From Saprospiraceae bacterium (GTDB lineage Bacteria > Bacteroidota > Bacteroidia > Chitinophagales > Saprospiraceae), in assembly GCA_020629515.1 (NCBI GenBank), contig JAHDDE010000003.1, positions 62,001-126,000 on the forward strand: a stretch of DNA of 64,000 bases, in the 5' to 3' direction. Shown piece after piece: positions 18,175 to 27,753 of this stretch (position 1 is the first letter of the stretch; each line of letters begins with the position of its first letter). The notes beneath the pieces are model-generated. The model did not search any database and had not been told where the DNA came from. It saw nothing but the letters and a program-made list of their open reading frames with translations. The translations under genes and the position numbers were made by a program.

Positions 18175-20826
18175 CTAATAAAATCTATAAGTCAGCTTTA
18201 ACAAAAAAACATTGGTACCTTCCTGTCCAAATAAATCATCTTGAAGGGATCTAAAAATTCCTTTTTCTGGGTCGCCAGAATTGGTATTACTCTGGGTCCA
18301 AACCACAAAAAGTTCTGATCCTGGCTTATACTCCCATCTGAATACTAAATTGGATCTATACTGTAAAAAATTAAAATCTGGATTGGAAAAACTAAAGTCT
18401 TGTACTCTGTCGTAGTCTTCATCCAAAAGGTATTGATCGTGGCCCTCTGATAAGGTCAATTGCTCATTATCATAGAGACGAAATCTATTCAAATAACCCT
18501 TGGCCAATGGATTCGTAATGTATTTGAACTCCGAATAATTACCCTTTGATAAAAAGGGTTGCCCCCAGTATTCCAAAGTCATGTTAGGAGAAAGGCTATA
18601 ATTTAATCTAAAAGACATATTAAATGTCTGCTGATTCACCCGAGCTGTGATATATCTATCTTCTTCTCCAAATGTATAATATGCTACATTTTGTATAGCC
18701 CTATTCTGTTTAAAATAACCCGGATTAAAAGAAAGCCTAACTGAACTAATAGGTTGATAACTAACCCAAATATTATAGTTTCTCGCATTCAACGCTCCTT
18801 TATCGCTCCCAATAGAGCTAAACCCAAATGTATTGAGTCCAATATTAACTTTTTTCCTATTATCAGACTGTATATATATCCATGATGCCAAACCTACATT
18901 CTGTCTCAATAAAGGCCCTCCAAATAATGCTTTAGTGGATATGTCCTTCATCTCAAAGGTGGTACCCGTCCCAGCACTCCAAAAATTCTTAAAATTAAAA
19001 TGCATGTTTACATTGGCCGCTTGATATAGATGTTCTCCACCATAAGTCCATCTATTATAATGATTAAGATTAACCCCCAAACTTCGAAATATAGAAAATG
19101 CTTTTGGACTTCTGTAGCCAGCCCAGGTGACATGATCAATTTGATCAGCGGTGTTTAAAAATCCTATATCATTCAATTCTATCTCTGGACTACGCCAAGT
19201 CACCCCCGTCTCGAAGCTTATATTATCCTTTCCACCGTAATTCGCTAAAGAAAGGGTTCCGCCATGACCTGTAAGACCAGTTTTAGTATCATCTACCGTG
19301 AGGTGCTCAGCATCCGGACGTTGAAAATAATGCTCAAATGAGCGCTGTGTACTTGAAATCTTTTCTTGACTTCCTTGTACATGACTGAAAATAAAATTCC
19401 CTTTTAGTTGCCACTCTCTATTGCTCCAGCTATGAAACAAATTGAGACCTCCCGAATAAGCCTTGCTGTGATATTGATCGATCAATTCAGTCCCAGCTAA
19501 ATCTCTATTCAATGCTGTAAAAGAAAATCCTACTCTGCTCTCCCCTTCTTTTATGTCTTGAGAAATACTCCCTACTAAATAGTTAGTCAGTGGCTCAACT
19601 AGCTTTTGGGATACTTGACCTTCGTGGCTTATCTGAGCGTACTCCTTGGAGGTGACACTTTCTAAAAGTCCAACAGAAAGTCCTTTCTGAGTTTTACCAC
19701 TAAATTTAGCAGAAGCTAATATGGTGGTAAAGTCTGGATAATCTACATATGCGCCGTCCTCTACATTAATTCGCCCTCTAGGAGCACCACCTATCCTTCT
19801 TGAGTAAAACAGATTATCATTGCCAAATGGCCCGCCAGCATTAAGGTTGGAAATCTGAAATGAAAAAAGATTGGAGTTTTCTACAAAAAAAGGTCGTCGT
19901 TCATCAAAAAATATTTGAAATCCATCTAATGTCAACCGAGAGGGGTCCGCTTCTACTTGACCAAAATCTGGATTAATAGTAAAATCCAAAGTAAGGTCAG
20001 ATGTAACGCCAATCTTACCATCAAGACCGATATTGATACCACTTTCTGACCCAGTAGCAAAAGGGTTACCTTCAGTCTTAGGAAATGAGCTACTTCTTAA
20101 CACAGTATAGGGTTGAATCTCTATCTGCCTTTTCGGCTTGATACCTTTAATATTGTGAAGTTCTCCAAAATTACTCACCCATCCAGCTGCATTTTGAGGT
20201 ATCCACTGCCACGTGCTTCTCTCATCTGCGCCGAAATCTCTGCGCATCACATTTATACCCCAAACATGATTTTCTTTTACCCCAAATCTCAATTGACTGA
20301 GGGGAATTTTTATTTCGGCAGTCCATCCGTCTTCAACAATCTTACTTGATCCATACCAAATTGGATTCCAGTTGGTATCCCAATTATTCCCATTACCAGT
20401 TATGAATTCATCCCCTTTAACCCCCGATACTGAAATGGTAAAAGAAAAAGCAGTACTCTTATCGAAATAACTATCAATATTAACTTCAACCCAATCTCCA
20501 GGAAAATTATCTCTACGACTTAACCTTCTTTCGATCTGCGAAATATCTTCATGTAAACAATGGTAGGCCAAATAAAGATGATCGTCGTCAAATAGTACTT
20601 TAAATTTAGTTTGTCTTTTTGGTTGGGCACCGTTATCAGGACGATGGACAGTAAATTCTGATTGCCAATCTACCATCTCCCACGCTCCATCCGACACATC
20701 TCCGTCTATTTCAATTTCTTGATTTGTCTTAAGTTTCTGAGTTTCGAAAATTCGCTTTTCAATTGGTTCTTGGGATTGACATAAAAGGCTCCAGCACAAA
20801 AATGAAATACTTAAAAATAATCTCAC
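18175..20826 (-). CDS. DUF5916 outer-membrane protein with N-terminal CBM9-like domain
   Basis: The 883-residue product has a signal peptide (cleaved near CQSQ), a family 9 carbohydrate-binding-like domain at about 36-220 (EIDGDVSDGAWE, VLFDDDHLYLAYHC, DGWTAEIKIPLSQLRFG), then a long beta-strand region to a C-terminal LKLTYRFY, typical of an outer-membrane barrel with terminal aromatic residue. These proteins are widespread in Bacteroidota and mostly uncharacterised. It lies upstream of the polysaccharide operon on the same strand, 156 bases away, so a link to glycan handling is possible. No TonB box or plug domain is apparent. Confidence 0.85.
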   Translation of the reverse strand: MRLFLSISFLCWSLLCQSQEPIEKRIFETQKLKTNQEIEIDGDVSDGAWEMVDWQSEFTVHRPDNGAQPKRQTKFKVLFDDDHLYLAYHCLHEDISQIERRLSRRDNFPGDWVEVNIDSYFDKSTAFSFTISVSGVKGDEFITGNGNNWDTNWNPIWYGSSKIVEDGWTAEIKIPLSQLRFGVKENHVWGINVMRRDFGADERSTWQWIPQNAAGWVSNFGELHNIKGIKPKRQIEIQPYTVLRSSSFPKTEGNPFATGSESGINIGLDGKIGVTSDLTLDFTINPDFGQVEADPSRLTLDGFQIFFDERRPFFVENSNLFSFQISNLNAGGPFGNDNLFYSRRIGGAPRGRINVEDGAYVDYPDFTTILASAKFSGKTQKGLSVGLLESVTSKEYAQISHEGQVSQKLVEPLTNYLVGSISQDIKEGESRVGFSFTALNRDLAGTELIDQYHSKAYSGGLNLFHSWSNREWQLKGNFIFSHVQGSQEKISSTQRSFEHYFQRPDAEHLTVDDTKTGLTGHGGTLSLANYGGKDNISFETGVTWRSPEIELNDIGFLNTADQIDHVTWAGYRSPKAFSIFRSLGVNLNHYNRWTYGGEHLYQAANVNMHFNFKNFWSAGTGTTFEMKDISTKALFGGPLLRQNVGLASWIYIQSDNRKKVNIGLNTFGFSSIGSDKGALNARNYNIWVSYQPISSVRLSFNPGYFKQNRAIQNVAYYTFGEEDRYITARVNQQTFNMSFRLNYSLSPNMTLEYWGQPFLSKGNYSEFKYITNPLAKGYLNRFRLYDNEQLTLSEGHDQYLLDEDYDRVQDFSFSNPDFNFLQYRSNLVFRWEYKPGSELFVVWTQSNTNSGDPEKGIFRSLQDDLFGQEGTNVFLLKLTYRFY

Positions 20827-20907
20827 TTGATAAGGTTTTTTTCAATGGGTTATACAAGTCTACAGACTAAAGACACCTAAAGAATAGAATAGTAGACAAA
20901 CCCTATC

Positions 20908-20939
20908 AAATTATCTACGAATATCGTCGTAGATAATTT
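20908..20939. promoter_or_regulatory. Perfect 13-base palindromic hairpin between divergent genes
   Basis: AAATTATCTACGA (20908-20920) and TCGTAGATAATTT (20927-20939) pair fully across a 6-base loop and are followed by TTT. The element looks like a terminator in the plus direction, yet both flanking genes start away from it, so it may instead be an operator or an attenuator in the MbnP leader. Confidence 0.6.
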
Positions 20940-20989
20940 TTTGATTTAAAAGCACGGTTTATAATCAAAATCATCATCACCACGTTCAT

Positions 20990-21733
20990 ATGATTATGAA
21001 AAGAATAATGCTACTTATCACAATTGTCATTCTGACAATGTCATGTTCTAATAAGGAAAGCGATCTCAGTATGGATTTTACTATGACATATGACAATCAA
21101 CCATTGGTGATATTGGAGAATTACAATTATCCAGACGGAAGGACCATTCGCTTTACTCGAGTCAGTTTTTTTATTTCAGAATTAGTGATAGCCAATGGAA
21201 TCGAGGAAGTTTTATTGAGTGAAGTTAACATGATCAATCTTACTTCGAGTCATATGGATCTGACCGGAGCTGAAGAAGGTGTTAGTATAGAATACGAAAA
21301 ATTGGACATTGAGAATATAAATGAGGTGAGATTTAATTTAGGCCTATCAGCAGCTCAAAATTCAAAAATTCCTGCTGACTATCCTATCGACAATCCACTA
21401 TCAAATAGTGCAGAGTATTGGCCTGGGTGGTCGAGCTATGTCTTTGCCAAAATTGAAGGTTTTATTGATACTGACAATGATGGCACAGCCGAAAGCACTT
21501 TCGCTATGCATTTAGGTAGTGATCAAATAAAGAGGAATATTGTGGTTTCCAACAATTCTGATCAAGACGATATAGATTTAGAATTCAAAATTGACCTCAA
21601 AAAAATATTTGAAGGCGATCAAGTATACGACATCATTGGGACACCCAATATTCATAGTCCAGCTCAACTTGAGGAGGCTAACTTTTTGATAAATAATTGG
21701 AAAAAGCAATTGGAAAATCCTCTACAGGATTAG
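20990..21733 (+). CDS. MbnP family lipoprotein
   Basis: The 247-residue protein has a lipoprotein signal ending LTMSC and the conserved course of MbnP-like proteins: FTMTYDNQPL, FTRVSFFISEL, a middle part EVRFNLGLS, and YWPGWSSYVFAKIEGF. MbnP partners in methanotrophs take part in copper handling and kynurenine formation with the diheme enzyme MbnH. No MbnH-like cytochrome gene is next to it here, so the role is open. An ATG two codons later (20996) is an equally good start. It ends four bases inside the convergent cystathionine gamma-synthase gene. Confidence 0.78.
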   Translation: MIMKRIMLLITIVILTMSCSNKESDLSMDFTMTYDNQPLVILENYNYPDGRTIRFTRVSFFISELVIANGIEEVLLSEVNMINLTSSHMDLTGAEEGVSIEYEKLDIENINEVRFNLGLSAAQNSKIPADYPIDNPLSNSAEYWPGWSSYVFAKIEGFIDTDNDGTAESTFAMHLGSDQIKRNIVVSNNSDQDDIDLEFKIDLKKIFEGDQVYDIIGTPNIHSPAQLEEANFLINNWKKQLENPLQD

Positions 21734-22869
21734 CTCAATGCTTTATCGAGATCACCGATTAAATCATCAATATGTTCTATACCCACACTTAGCCTGATCA
21801 AAGAATCAGTTAATCCTACTTTTAATCTCTCTTCTTTAGGTATTGAGGCATGTGTCATACTCGCTGGATGGCCTATCAATGATTCGACCCCTCCTAAAGA
21901 TTCTGCTAAAGAAAAATAGTGTGTATTACTTAATACCTTTTTTGCACTTTCAAAAGTATTTTCATGTAAATCAAAAGATACCATTGCTCCAAACAGCCTC
22001 ATCTGTTTTTTAGCAACTTCATGATTTGGATGATCTGTAAATCCAGGATAATATACTTTAGATACTTTTGGATGATCCTTTAGAAACTGCGCCACTTTTG
22101 ATGCATTCTCACAAGCCCTTTGAACTCTAACATGCAATGTTTTAATACCTCGCAAAATTAAAAAACAGTCCATAGGCCCTGGTACTGCCCCTGCTGCATT
22201 TTGAATAAATCTCAACTTATTAGCAATTTCTTCATTATTGGTCATCACACATCCATGTACCACATCAGAGTGCCCACCTATGTACTTAGTGGCCGAATGA
22301 GTAACTAAATCAGCACCAAAGTCTATTGGATTTTGAAGATATGGAGAGCAAAAAGTATTATCAACACAAACTAATACTCCTTTACTGTGTGCGATATCGA
22401 CTAATGCCTTTATATCCACTACATTGAGCATGGGGTTAGTTGGCGTCTCGATCCACAGTAGTTTAGTAGCTGGAGAGAAATTCGACTCCATGTCTTGTGC
22501 ATTTTGCATATCTACAAATCTGCTTTTCAAACCAAATCCTTCAAAAATCTTGGTTAGAAGTCTATAGGATCCACCATATAGATCATTAGTAGACAATATC
22601 TCATCACCAGGTTTAAACATTTTTAAGATGGCATCCATCGCAGCCAGTCCACTTGAAAACGAAATCCCATATTTTGCATTTTCAAGAGCAGCGAGATTAT
22701 TTTCAAGGGCGTTGCGTGTGGGATTTTGAGTTCTGGCATATTCGTATCCTTTATGAACTCCAGGTGCTTCTTGGACGTAAGTAGATGTTTGATAGATAGG
22801 AGTCATTATTGCACCAGTCGATGGATCTGGTACTACTCCAGCATGAATCGTTTTAGTCTCAAACTTCAT
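21730..22869 (-). CDS. Cystathionine gamma-synthase/gamma-lyase family PLP enzyme
   Basis: The 379-residue enzyme belongs to the Cys/Met metabolism PLP family. It shows YEYARTQNPTRNALE (substrate and PLP phosphate contacts), SFSSGLAAMDAI, the VDNTF aspartate, and PLP lysine K195 in SATKYIGGH. Late motifs SLGGVESLIGHPASMTH and IRLSVGIEH are complete. The sequence cannot settle synthase (methionine branch) against lyase (transsulfuration to cysteine); naming metB or a lyase would be a guess. It is monocistronic, between MbnP (convergent) and HU. Confidence 0.9.
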   Translation of the reverse strand: MKFETKTIHAGVVPDPSTGAIMTPIYQTSTYVQEAPGVHKGYEYARTQNPTRNALENNLAALENAKYGISFSSGLAAMDAILKMFKPGDEILSTNDLYGGSYRLLTKIFEGFGLKSRFVDMQNAQDMESNFSPATKLLWIETPTNPMLNVVDIKALVDIAHSKGVLVCVDNTFCSPYLQNPIDFGADLVTHSATKYIGGHSDVVHGCVMTNNEEIANKLRFIQNAAGAVPGPMDCFLILRGIKTLHVRVQRACENASKVAQFLKDHPKVSKVYYPGFTDHPNHEVAKKQMRLFGAMVSFDLHENTFESAKKVLSNTHYFSLAESLGGVESLIGHPASMTHASIPKEERLKVGLTDSLIRLSVGIEHIDDLIGDLDKALS

Positions 22870-22913
22870 CTCAAAAATTATTTTGTTCTTAATTCACAAT
22901 AATAAAACTAAAA

Positions 22914-22938
22914 AAGGACTGGCGTAATACCAGTCCTT
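22914..22938 (-). terminator. Terminator of the HU gene
   Basis: AAGGACTGG (22914-22922) and CCAGTCCTT (22930-22938) form a 9-base stem with a 7-base loop; the A run before it gives a U tract to minus-strand transcripts leaving HU. Confidence 0.85.
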
Positions 22939-22969
22939 AGATCTTCTAAAACATTTATGTAAACTACAA

Positions 22970-23242
22970 TTAGTTCACCGCTTCTTCTAAAGCCTTACCA
23001 GCTTTAAATTTCACTAATGTCTTAGCTTTAATTTTTATTGTTTCTCCTGTTGCTGGGTTTCTTCCATCTCTAGCTTTTCTATGTGAAGTAGAAAAAGTAC
23101 CAAATCCTATGAATGCAGCTTTCCCGCCTTTTTTCAATGTTCCTTCTATAGATCCAAAAACTGTATCTACAGCTGTTGCCGCCTGAGCTTTTGTTAGTCC
23201 AGCTGCTTCAGCAACTGCAGAAATCAATTCTCCTTTGTTCAT
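22970..23242 (-). CDS. HU family DNA-binding protein
   Basis: The 90-residue protein is a standard HU subunit: helical dimerisation part starting MNKGELISAVAEAAGLTKAQ, core GKAAFIGFGTFSTSHRKAR, and the DNA-binding arm with GRNPATGETIKI. It bends and compacts DNA as a dimer. The gene has its own promoter and terminator, which fits high-level independent expression. Confidence 0.97.
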   Translation of the reverse strand: MNKGELISAVAEAAGLTKAQAATAVDTVFGSIEGTLKKGGKAAFIGFGTFSTSHRKARDGRNPATGETIKIKAKTLVKFKAGKALEEAVN

Positions 23243-23280
23243 TTTTAAATGATTTATTAGTTAAATTATTTTTAGTGGAC

Positions 23281-23311
23281 CAAATGTATATTTTAATAAT
23301 TACACATACAA
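23281..23311 (-). promoter_or_regulatory. Promoter of the HU gene
   Basis: On the minus strand, TTG at 23311-23309, a 20-base spacer and TACATTTG at 23288-23281 match the Bacteroidota consensus TTTG/TTG and TAnnTTTG exactly at the -7 element. The expected start near 23275 would give a leader of about 33 bases. Confidence 0.65.
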
Positions 23312-23509
23312 TATTAATTCATATAAACGCCAAAAATCCCCAAAATTAGGCCATTACCCTAAGTTTTTATTCGTATATAAATATTAAATTATTTCAATTA
23401 TATTATAGTATAATTAAATATTTTTTAATCTCCTCTAACTTTATTTTATACTGCTTCTTTGAAATTCCATCTTGGGACAAAAAAAATTCAAATCAACTCA
23501 ATTTTCACT

Positions 23510-24526
23510 TTATTTATTCAAACTATGACGTTCTACTATTGCATTTAGTGTCAAAATAATTAGGAAAAGTAAAGATCCTGGAAAAACAGCTAACCACCAT
23601 GCAGGGATATACTCTTTCGCATCTCTCAACATTGACCCCCATGTTGGAATATCATGTGGAAGTCCTACATTCAGAAAAGATAATGTACTCTCAAGTAAAA
23701 CGGCACTTGAAAAAGTAAAACAACAGGCTACTAATAATGGGTTAATAACATTGGGCAATAGGTGTGATGTAATTATTCGCCAATGTCCAAGTCCAGTTAT
23801 TTGCGCATTCTTAATATAATTCTGTGATTTTGCTCTTAAGATTTCAGCTCTGAGCAATCGAGTTTTATTTGGCCAAGACATGAGTCCTAATATAAGGATC
23901 ACATTCAAAATTCCGGGATCAGAATTAACTGCAAAAAAAGATAGAATAATAAATAATGCAGGAATAGTTTTGAATATTTCTATCATCTTAATAATCAAAG
24001 TATCTACAGGCAGATGGAAGCTCGACAGTGGCACATATTGAGACCAATAAACTACCAGTATTAAAACTAATATAAACAGCAACTTATATATCAATGCTAT
24101 CGGTTGCGAAAAATAAAATCCAACTATAGGAAGTAGACAAAACAACAAAAGCACCTGCAGTAAATTGAATGAAATCCGATCATTCCCCACATATCCTGCT
24201 ATGAGAGCAAGAATTACAGAAAGGACCAATGATATTAAAACCACACCCGCACCAATCATCATAGCCGTGCGTGTACCATAAATTAATCTTGAAGCCACAT
24301 CGCGCCCTAAACCATCCGTACCTAACCAGTGTATGGCTTGATCGCCCTCTTTGGTCAATGGCGACTTGTAATAAACTCCTGTAGCCAGTTCATTAGGTTC
24401 ATAGGCTATCAAAGAAGTCTTGCCCACAAGTAACGGCCCAAACAGTGCGAGCATAACTAATAGTCCAAAAAACTTCTCTGGCCACCCTAATCCCTTTATT
24501 ACTCCAGCAAAACCTTTCTTAAACAT
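23510..24526 (-). CDS. Peptide-type ABC transporter permease, OppC/DppC-like
   Basis: The 338-residue permease has an N-terminal membrane segment, the conserved HWLGTDGLGRDVASRLIYGTR that marks OppC/DppC subunits, and the EAA loop AEILRAKSQNYIKNAQITGLG followed by HLLPNVINPLL. It forms the heterodimeric membrane channel with the OppB-like protein, whose gene overlaps it by eight bases. An extra hydrophobic stretch at about 118-165 is longer than in classical OppC. No ATPase gene is in the operon, so the energy subunit must be encoded elsewhere. Substrate likely oligopeptide; not proven. Confidence 0.9.
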   Translation of the reverse strand: MFKKGFAGVIKGLGWPEKFFGLLVMLALFGPLLVGKTSLIAYEPNELATGVYYKSPLTKEGDQAIHWLGTDGLGRDVASRLIYGTRTAMMIGAGVVLISLVLSVILALIAGYVGNDRISFNLLQVLLLFCLLPIVGFYFSQPIALIYKLLFILVLILVVYWSQYVPLSSFHLPVDTLIIKMIEIFKTIPALFIILSFFAVNSDPGILNVILILGLMSWPNKTRLLRAEILRAKSQNYIKNAQITGLGHWRIITSHLLPNVINPLLVACCFTFSSAVLLESTLSFLNVGLPHDIPTWGSMLRDAKEYIPAWWLAVFPGSLLFLIILTLNAIVERHSLNK

Positions 24527-25901
24527 TGGTCAGGATTTTGTCTGCCATCTTTGGAAAAAAGATGAGATATAATAAATCTGCTAAAAGATAACTTATCACA
24601 GTAACTCCTCCCACCAATAGTATAATAGTAAAACTGACTGGCCAGTCGTTATTATAAATCGAATCAAGCATTAGCTTTCCTACACCAGGTATATTAAAAA
24701 TTGTTTCGATTATGGCAGAGCCCACTATTGTCCGTGGCAGAGCTCCTGTAATTATAGTGATGAAGGACATTAAGGCATTGGGCAAAATATGCTTCCATTT
24801 TAATCTCGCATTATCAACTCCTTTTGATCTTGCAGTAGTTATATAAGGAAGCTTCAATTCTCTACCTAAGTCAGAAAGTAGCTGTCTTGATAGATAGGCC
24901 ATACTTACTAAAACCATACATAAGACAGGTAAAATTAATTGTCCCGAAAATTGGAGTATCATTCCCCAAAGTGATGTGGTTTGATTCCAATAGCTGATTC
25001 CAACACTAGGAAAAATATTTGTCCATACTCCATAATCCTCCGTAGTGAAAAACACCACCATCACCGTCGCCAACCAAAAAAGTGGGACAGCATAAAAAAC
25101 ATACAATGTGGTAGAAATAATTTTGCTCAACATATCAGTCCTACCAAACTGCCACATCGCTAATATGAGCGACAAGCCTACTCCTATGAGTAAAGCAATG
25201 ATTGACAGTGTTAATGTCCATTTTAAGGCTTGGAATATTTTTGGCAGAACTGGTCGGCCATCAACAAGAGACTTCCGTGAGTTTGAATCAAATATATGAG
25301 TAACCCAAAAGTGGAATTGATTCTGGCTGCCGTGCCATTCTATTTTTGGTCTGGGAAATTCTTGAGAATTTTTAAACTCTTTGATCATTCCTATCAAAGA
25401 CATAATTTCAGCAGGATAAATATCCTCATAGCTTTCCAATATATTAACAAAAGACTTAGCTCGCGATATTGTATTTGCTTTTTGTAATTGGTTAAGCTGA
25501 AATAGTAGATTTCTATCAGCTGTTTTCAGTTCTAGCCGTTTTTTGAAAGAAGATAATTGTTGATGATAATCATGGACAATTTTCCAATCTTTGATTTCTT
25601 TGTTTAACTCAAAGAGTGCTCGTTTATAAGTCACAGGTATTATATTGCCAGATTCATTTGGCTCATAGTGAGGACGCAACGTGATGTAAAATAATGGGAG
25701 TTGGAGTCCTAATTTTTTTTGCTCTTCCCTATATATTTTTTCAAACTCCTCAGTCCTGTATTGTGTAGCCTGCCCCTCAGTCATCAGTCGACTGTAGACT
25801 TCATCACCAGGTGTAAGTTTACTCAATAAAAAAGTCAGTATCAGTACTACTATAAGAGTAGGTATCACAAGTATCAAGCGTCTGATAATAAAGGTCAGCA
25901 T
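24519..25901 (-). CDS. Peptide-type ABC transporter permease, OppB/DppB-like, with insertion
   Basis: The 460-residue permease begins with the OppB pattern RRLILVIPTLIVVLILTFLL and LTPGDEV, and ends with five membrane segments and the EAA loop TTARSKGVDNARLKWKHILPNAL. Usual family length is about 310-340 residues. The excess lies mainly at about residues 76-188, between KLGLQLPLFYITL and the segment QFHFWVTHIFDSNSRKSLVDGRPV that aligns with the normal periplasmic loop. The insertion is charged and helical with no membrane span, so it should sit in the periplasm, perhaps to dock the binding protein. Confidence 0.88.
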   Translation of the reverse strand: MLTFIIRRLILVIPTLIVVLILTFLLSKLTPGDEVYSRLMTEGQATQYRTEEFEKIYREEQKKLGLQLPLFYITLRPHYEPNESGNIIPVTYKRALFELNKEIKDWKIVHDYHQQLSSFKKRLELKTADRNLLFQLNQLQKANTISRAKSFVNILESYEDIYPAEIMSLIGMIKEFKNSQEFPRPKIEWHGSQNQFHFWVTHIFDSNSRKSLVDGRPVLPKIFQALKWTLTLSIIALLIGVGLSLILAMWQFGRTDMLSKIISTTLYVFYAVPLFWLATVMVVFFTTEDYGVWTNIFPSVGISYWNQTTSLWGMILQFSGQLILPVLCMVLVSMAYLSRQLLSDLGRELKLPYITTARSKGVDNARLKWKHILPNALMSFITIITGALPRTIVGSAIIETIFNIPGVGKLMLDSIYNNDWPVSFTIILLVGGVTVISYLLADLLYLIFFPKMADKILTNV

Positions 25902-25911
25902 TAATAACAGG

Positions 25912-27669
25912 CTACCTTATAGGTTTAAAAGAGTTGACGAAAAATCCAGGACGCTTGGACGAAATAAGTGGATCAAAATCCTTTGAAACAACAATTCTTT
26001 CTACTGGAGCATATAAAAACAATACTGGTTGCTCTTCAGCGATAATTTCCTGAAACTCCCTATAAGCTTGAGATCTTTCATCTTCATCCTTAGTAGTCCT
26101 AATTGTCTCCATCAATTGATCCGCTCGATCATTACTGAATCCAGACATATTTGATCCAGAAGTCCCTGATGCACTCGAATGCCACGAACCAAAAGGATCT
26201 GGTTTGGCCTCTCCTGTTATAACTTGGGCCGTCATTTCGAAATCTCCTGTACTAACATGTTCACTTCTGGTTACTTTACTTGATTTTGTGAGTATCTCGA
26301 TATTAATTCCTGCTTTGAGAGCATTCTCTTTTAATACAGTCGATATCGTAGTACTCAACTTACTTCCAGTGATAAAAAATCTCAAATTGAGCTCTTCCTC
26401 TACTCCATTAGTTATTTTTTCTCGTATACCGTCATTATCTCTATCCATCCATTGTGCCTCCTCTAAAAGATTAATGGCCTCGTCAATATCATAAGCCACA
26501 AGGGCTATCTCTGAATTATATTCTGGCCTCTTGGGATGAATTGGGCTATTTATTCTTGTTCCCATTCCGCCCTCTTGAATATCAATTATTTTATCTACGT
26601 CAAGTAAATGTGCTAACGCCTTCCTTACTTTTTTATCACTCAATCTTTTGTCCTGGTTATTAAGTAGGATATAATATAATCTAAAAAGGCTCGGCGTTTC
26701 GAATTGGTACTTCTCTATATCTTTATTTGTATTTTGGAGATCAGTATAGACCTGTACTGGGAGTGAAGTTAATGACATCAGATCAATATTTCCACCCTTC
26801 ATTTGAGTTAATGCTACAGTAGCATCTTTGATCATCTGATAAACTATTTTTTTCGGAAAAGCTCTTAAAAGTGTTCTTTCTGGATATTGATCACCCCACC
26901 AATTATTTTTCTTGTTGAGCACAATATATTGGCCCGTTTCCCAACTCTCTATTTTGTATGGACCTGCCCCTTGGATACCGCTTTCTTTAGTCATTTTAGG
27001 GCTCGAGAAAACGTCTGCGAATTTTTTGTATATAGAAAAATCTTCCTTTTCATCTTCCCAGTCTTTACCTTTCAACTCTATAAAACTTTGATCTTTTAGA
27101 ATATTATCTCCATCGTAAATATGACTTGGATATATCTCTGCCGTCAAAATTCCTTCTTTTTGCAAAAAATAATCTCCAGAAAGTATCACCACAAATTTTT
27201 TCGGATTAGTCTTATCGACTTGAATATCAACCACGGATTCCAGCATACGTTTCCATAAAGGAGAGTCGACATATGGCAGCGATAATATCTTTAGTGTAAA
27301 TACTACATCCTCCCCAGTGATAGGTGTACCATTATCCCATACTGCATCTTCTAATATTTCTATAGAATAAGAAGTAATGGTTGTTCCATCATCTCCTATA
27401 CTAGATACACCTTCAGGGACATCAGTGGTCAATACAGGAACCATCTCTAAACTGACAGGGTCATAGTCACAAAGAGATAAAAAAATGTGTTCTGAAACCA
27501 TTCTCTCATATCCAGAAGTCTCAAGAATTGGGGATATCCTCTGAGGCTCTTGTTGCAAGTGCACCACTATTTGTTCCTTCGAATTACCGTCTTTATTATC
27601 GGACTGGCATGATACCAACCATAAAATGGATAGAACTAATGAGCTCAGGATATAACTTCGGATGATCAT
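25912..27669 (-). CDS. ABC transporter substrate-binding lipoprotein, family 5
   Basis: The start at 27669 gives a clean lipoprotein signal, MIIRSYILSSLVLSILWLVS then Cys21; a further upstream TTG frame start would place 26 extra residues before it and is less likely. The 585-residue product has the SBP family 5 course: QQEPQRISPIL, TVWDNGTPITGEDVVFTLK-like segment with WDNGTPITGEDVVFTL, GAGPYKIESWETGQYIVL, and the C-terminal MSGFSNDRADQLM and QEIIAEEQPVLFLYAP. It would be tethered in the periplasm and hand peptides to the two permeases encoded after it. Confidence 0.9.
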   Translation of the reverse strand: MIIRSYILSSLVLSILWLVSCQSDNKDGNSKEQIVVHLQQEPQRISPILETSGYERMVSEHIFLSLCDYDPVSLEMVPVLTTDVPEGVSSIGDDGTTITSYSIEILEDAVWDNGTPITGEDVVFTLKILSLPYVDSPLWKRMLESVVDIQVDKTNPKKFVVILSGDYFLQKEGILTAEIYPSHIYDGDNILKDQSFIELKGKDWEDEKEDFSIYKKFADVFSSPKMTKESGIQGAGPYKIESWETGQYIVLNKKNNWWGDQYPERTLLRAFPKKIVYQMIKDATVALTQMKGGNIDLMSLTSLPVQVYTDLQNTNKDIEKYQFETPSLFRLYYILLNNQDKRLSDKKVRKALAHLLDVDKIIDIQEGGMGTRINSPIHPKRPEYNSEIALVAYDIDEAINLLEEAQWMDRDNDGIREKITNGVEEELNLRFFITGSKLSTTISTVLKENALKAGINIEILTKSSKVTRSEHVSTGDFEMTAQVITGEAKPDPFGSWHSSASGTSGSNMSGFSNDRADQLMETIRTTKDEDERSQAYREFQEIIAEEQPVLFLYAPVERIVVSKDFDPLISSKRPGFFVNSFKPIR

Positions 27670-27753
27670 AAGACTTGATTTTAATAGTCGCGGAAAGTTA
27701 ATTATAAACAATGAGAACAGAAATCTCCTTAAGTATATAAGATACAATAAAAG

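Noticed and set aside
21716-21731. 6-base stem AATCCT/AGGATT at the convergent ends of MbnP and cystathionine gamma-synthase genes
   Set aside because: The stem is short, has no U tract, and sits in coding sequence.
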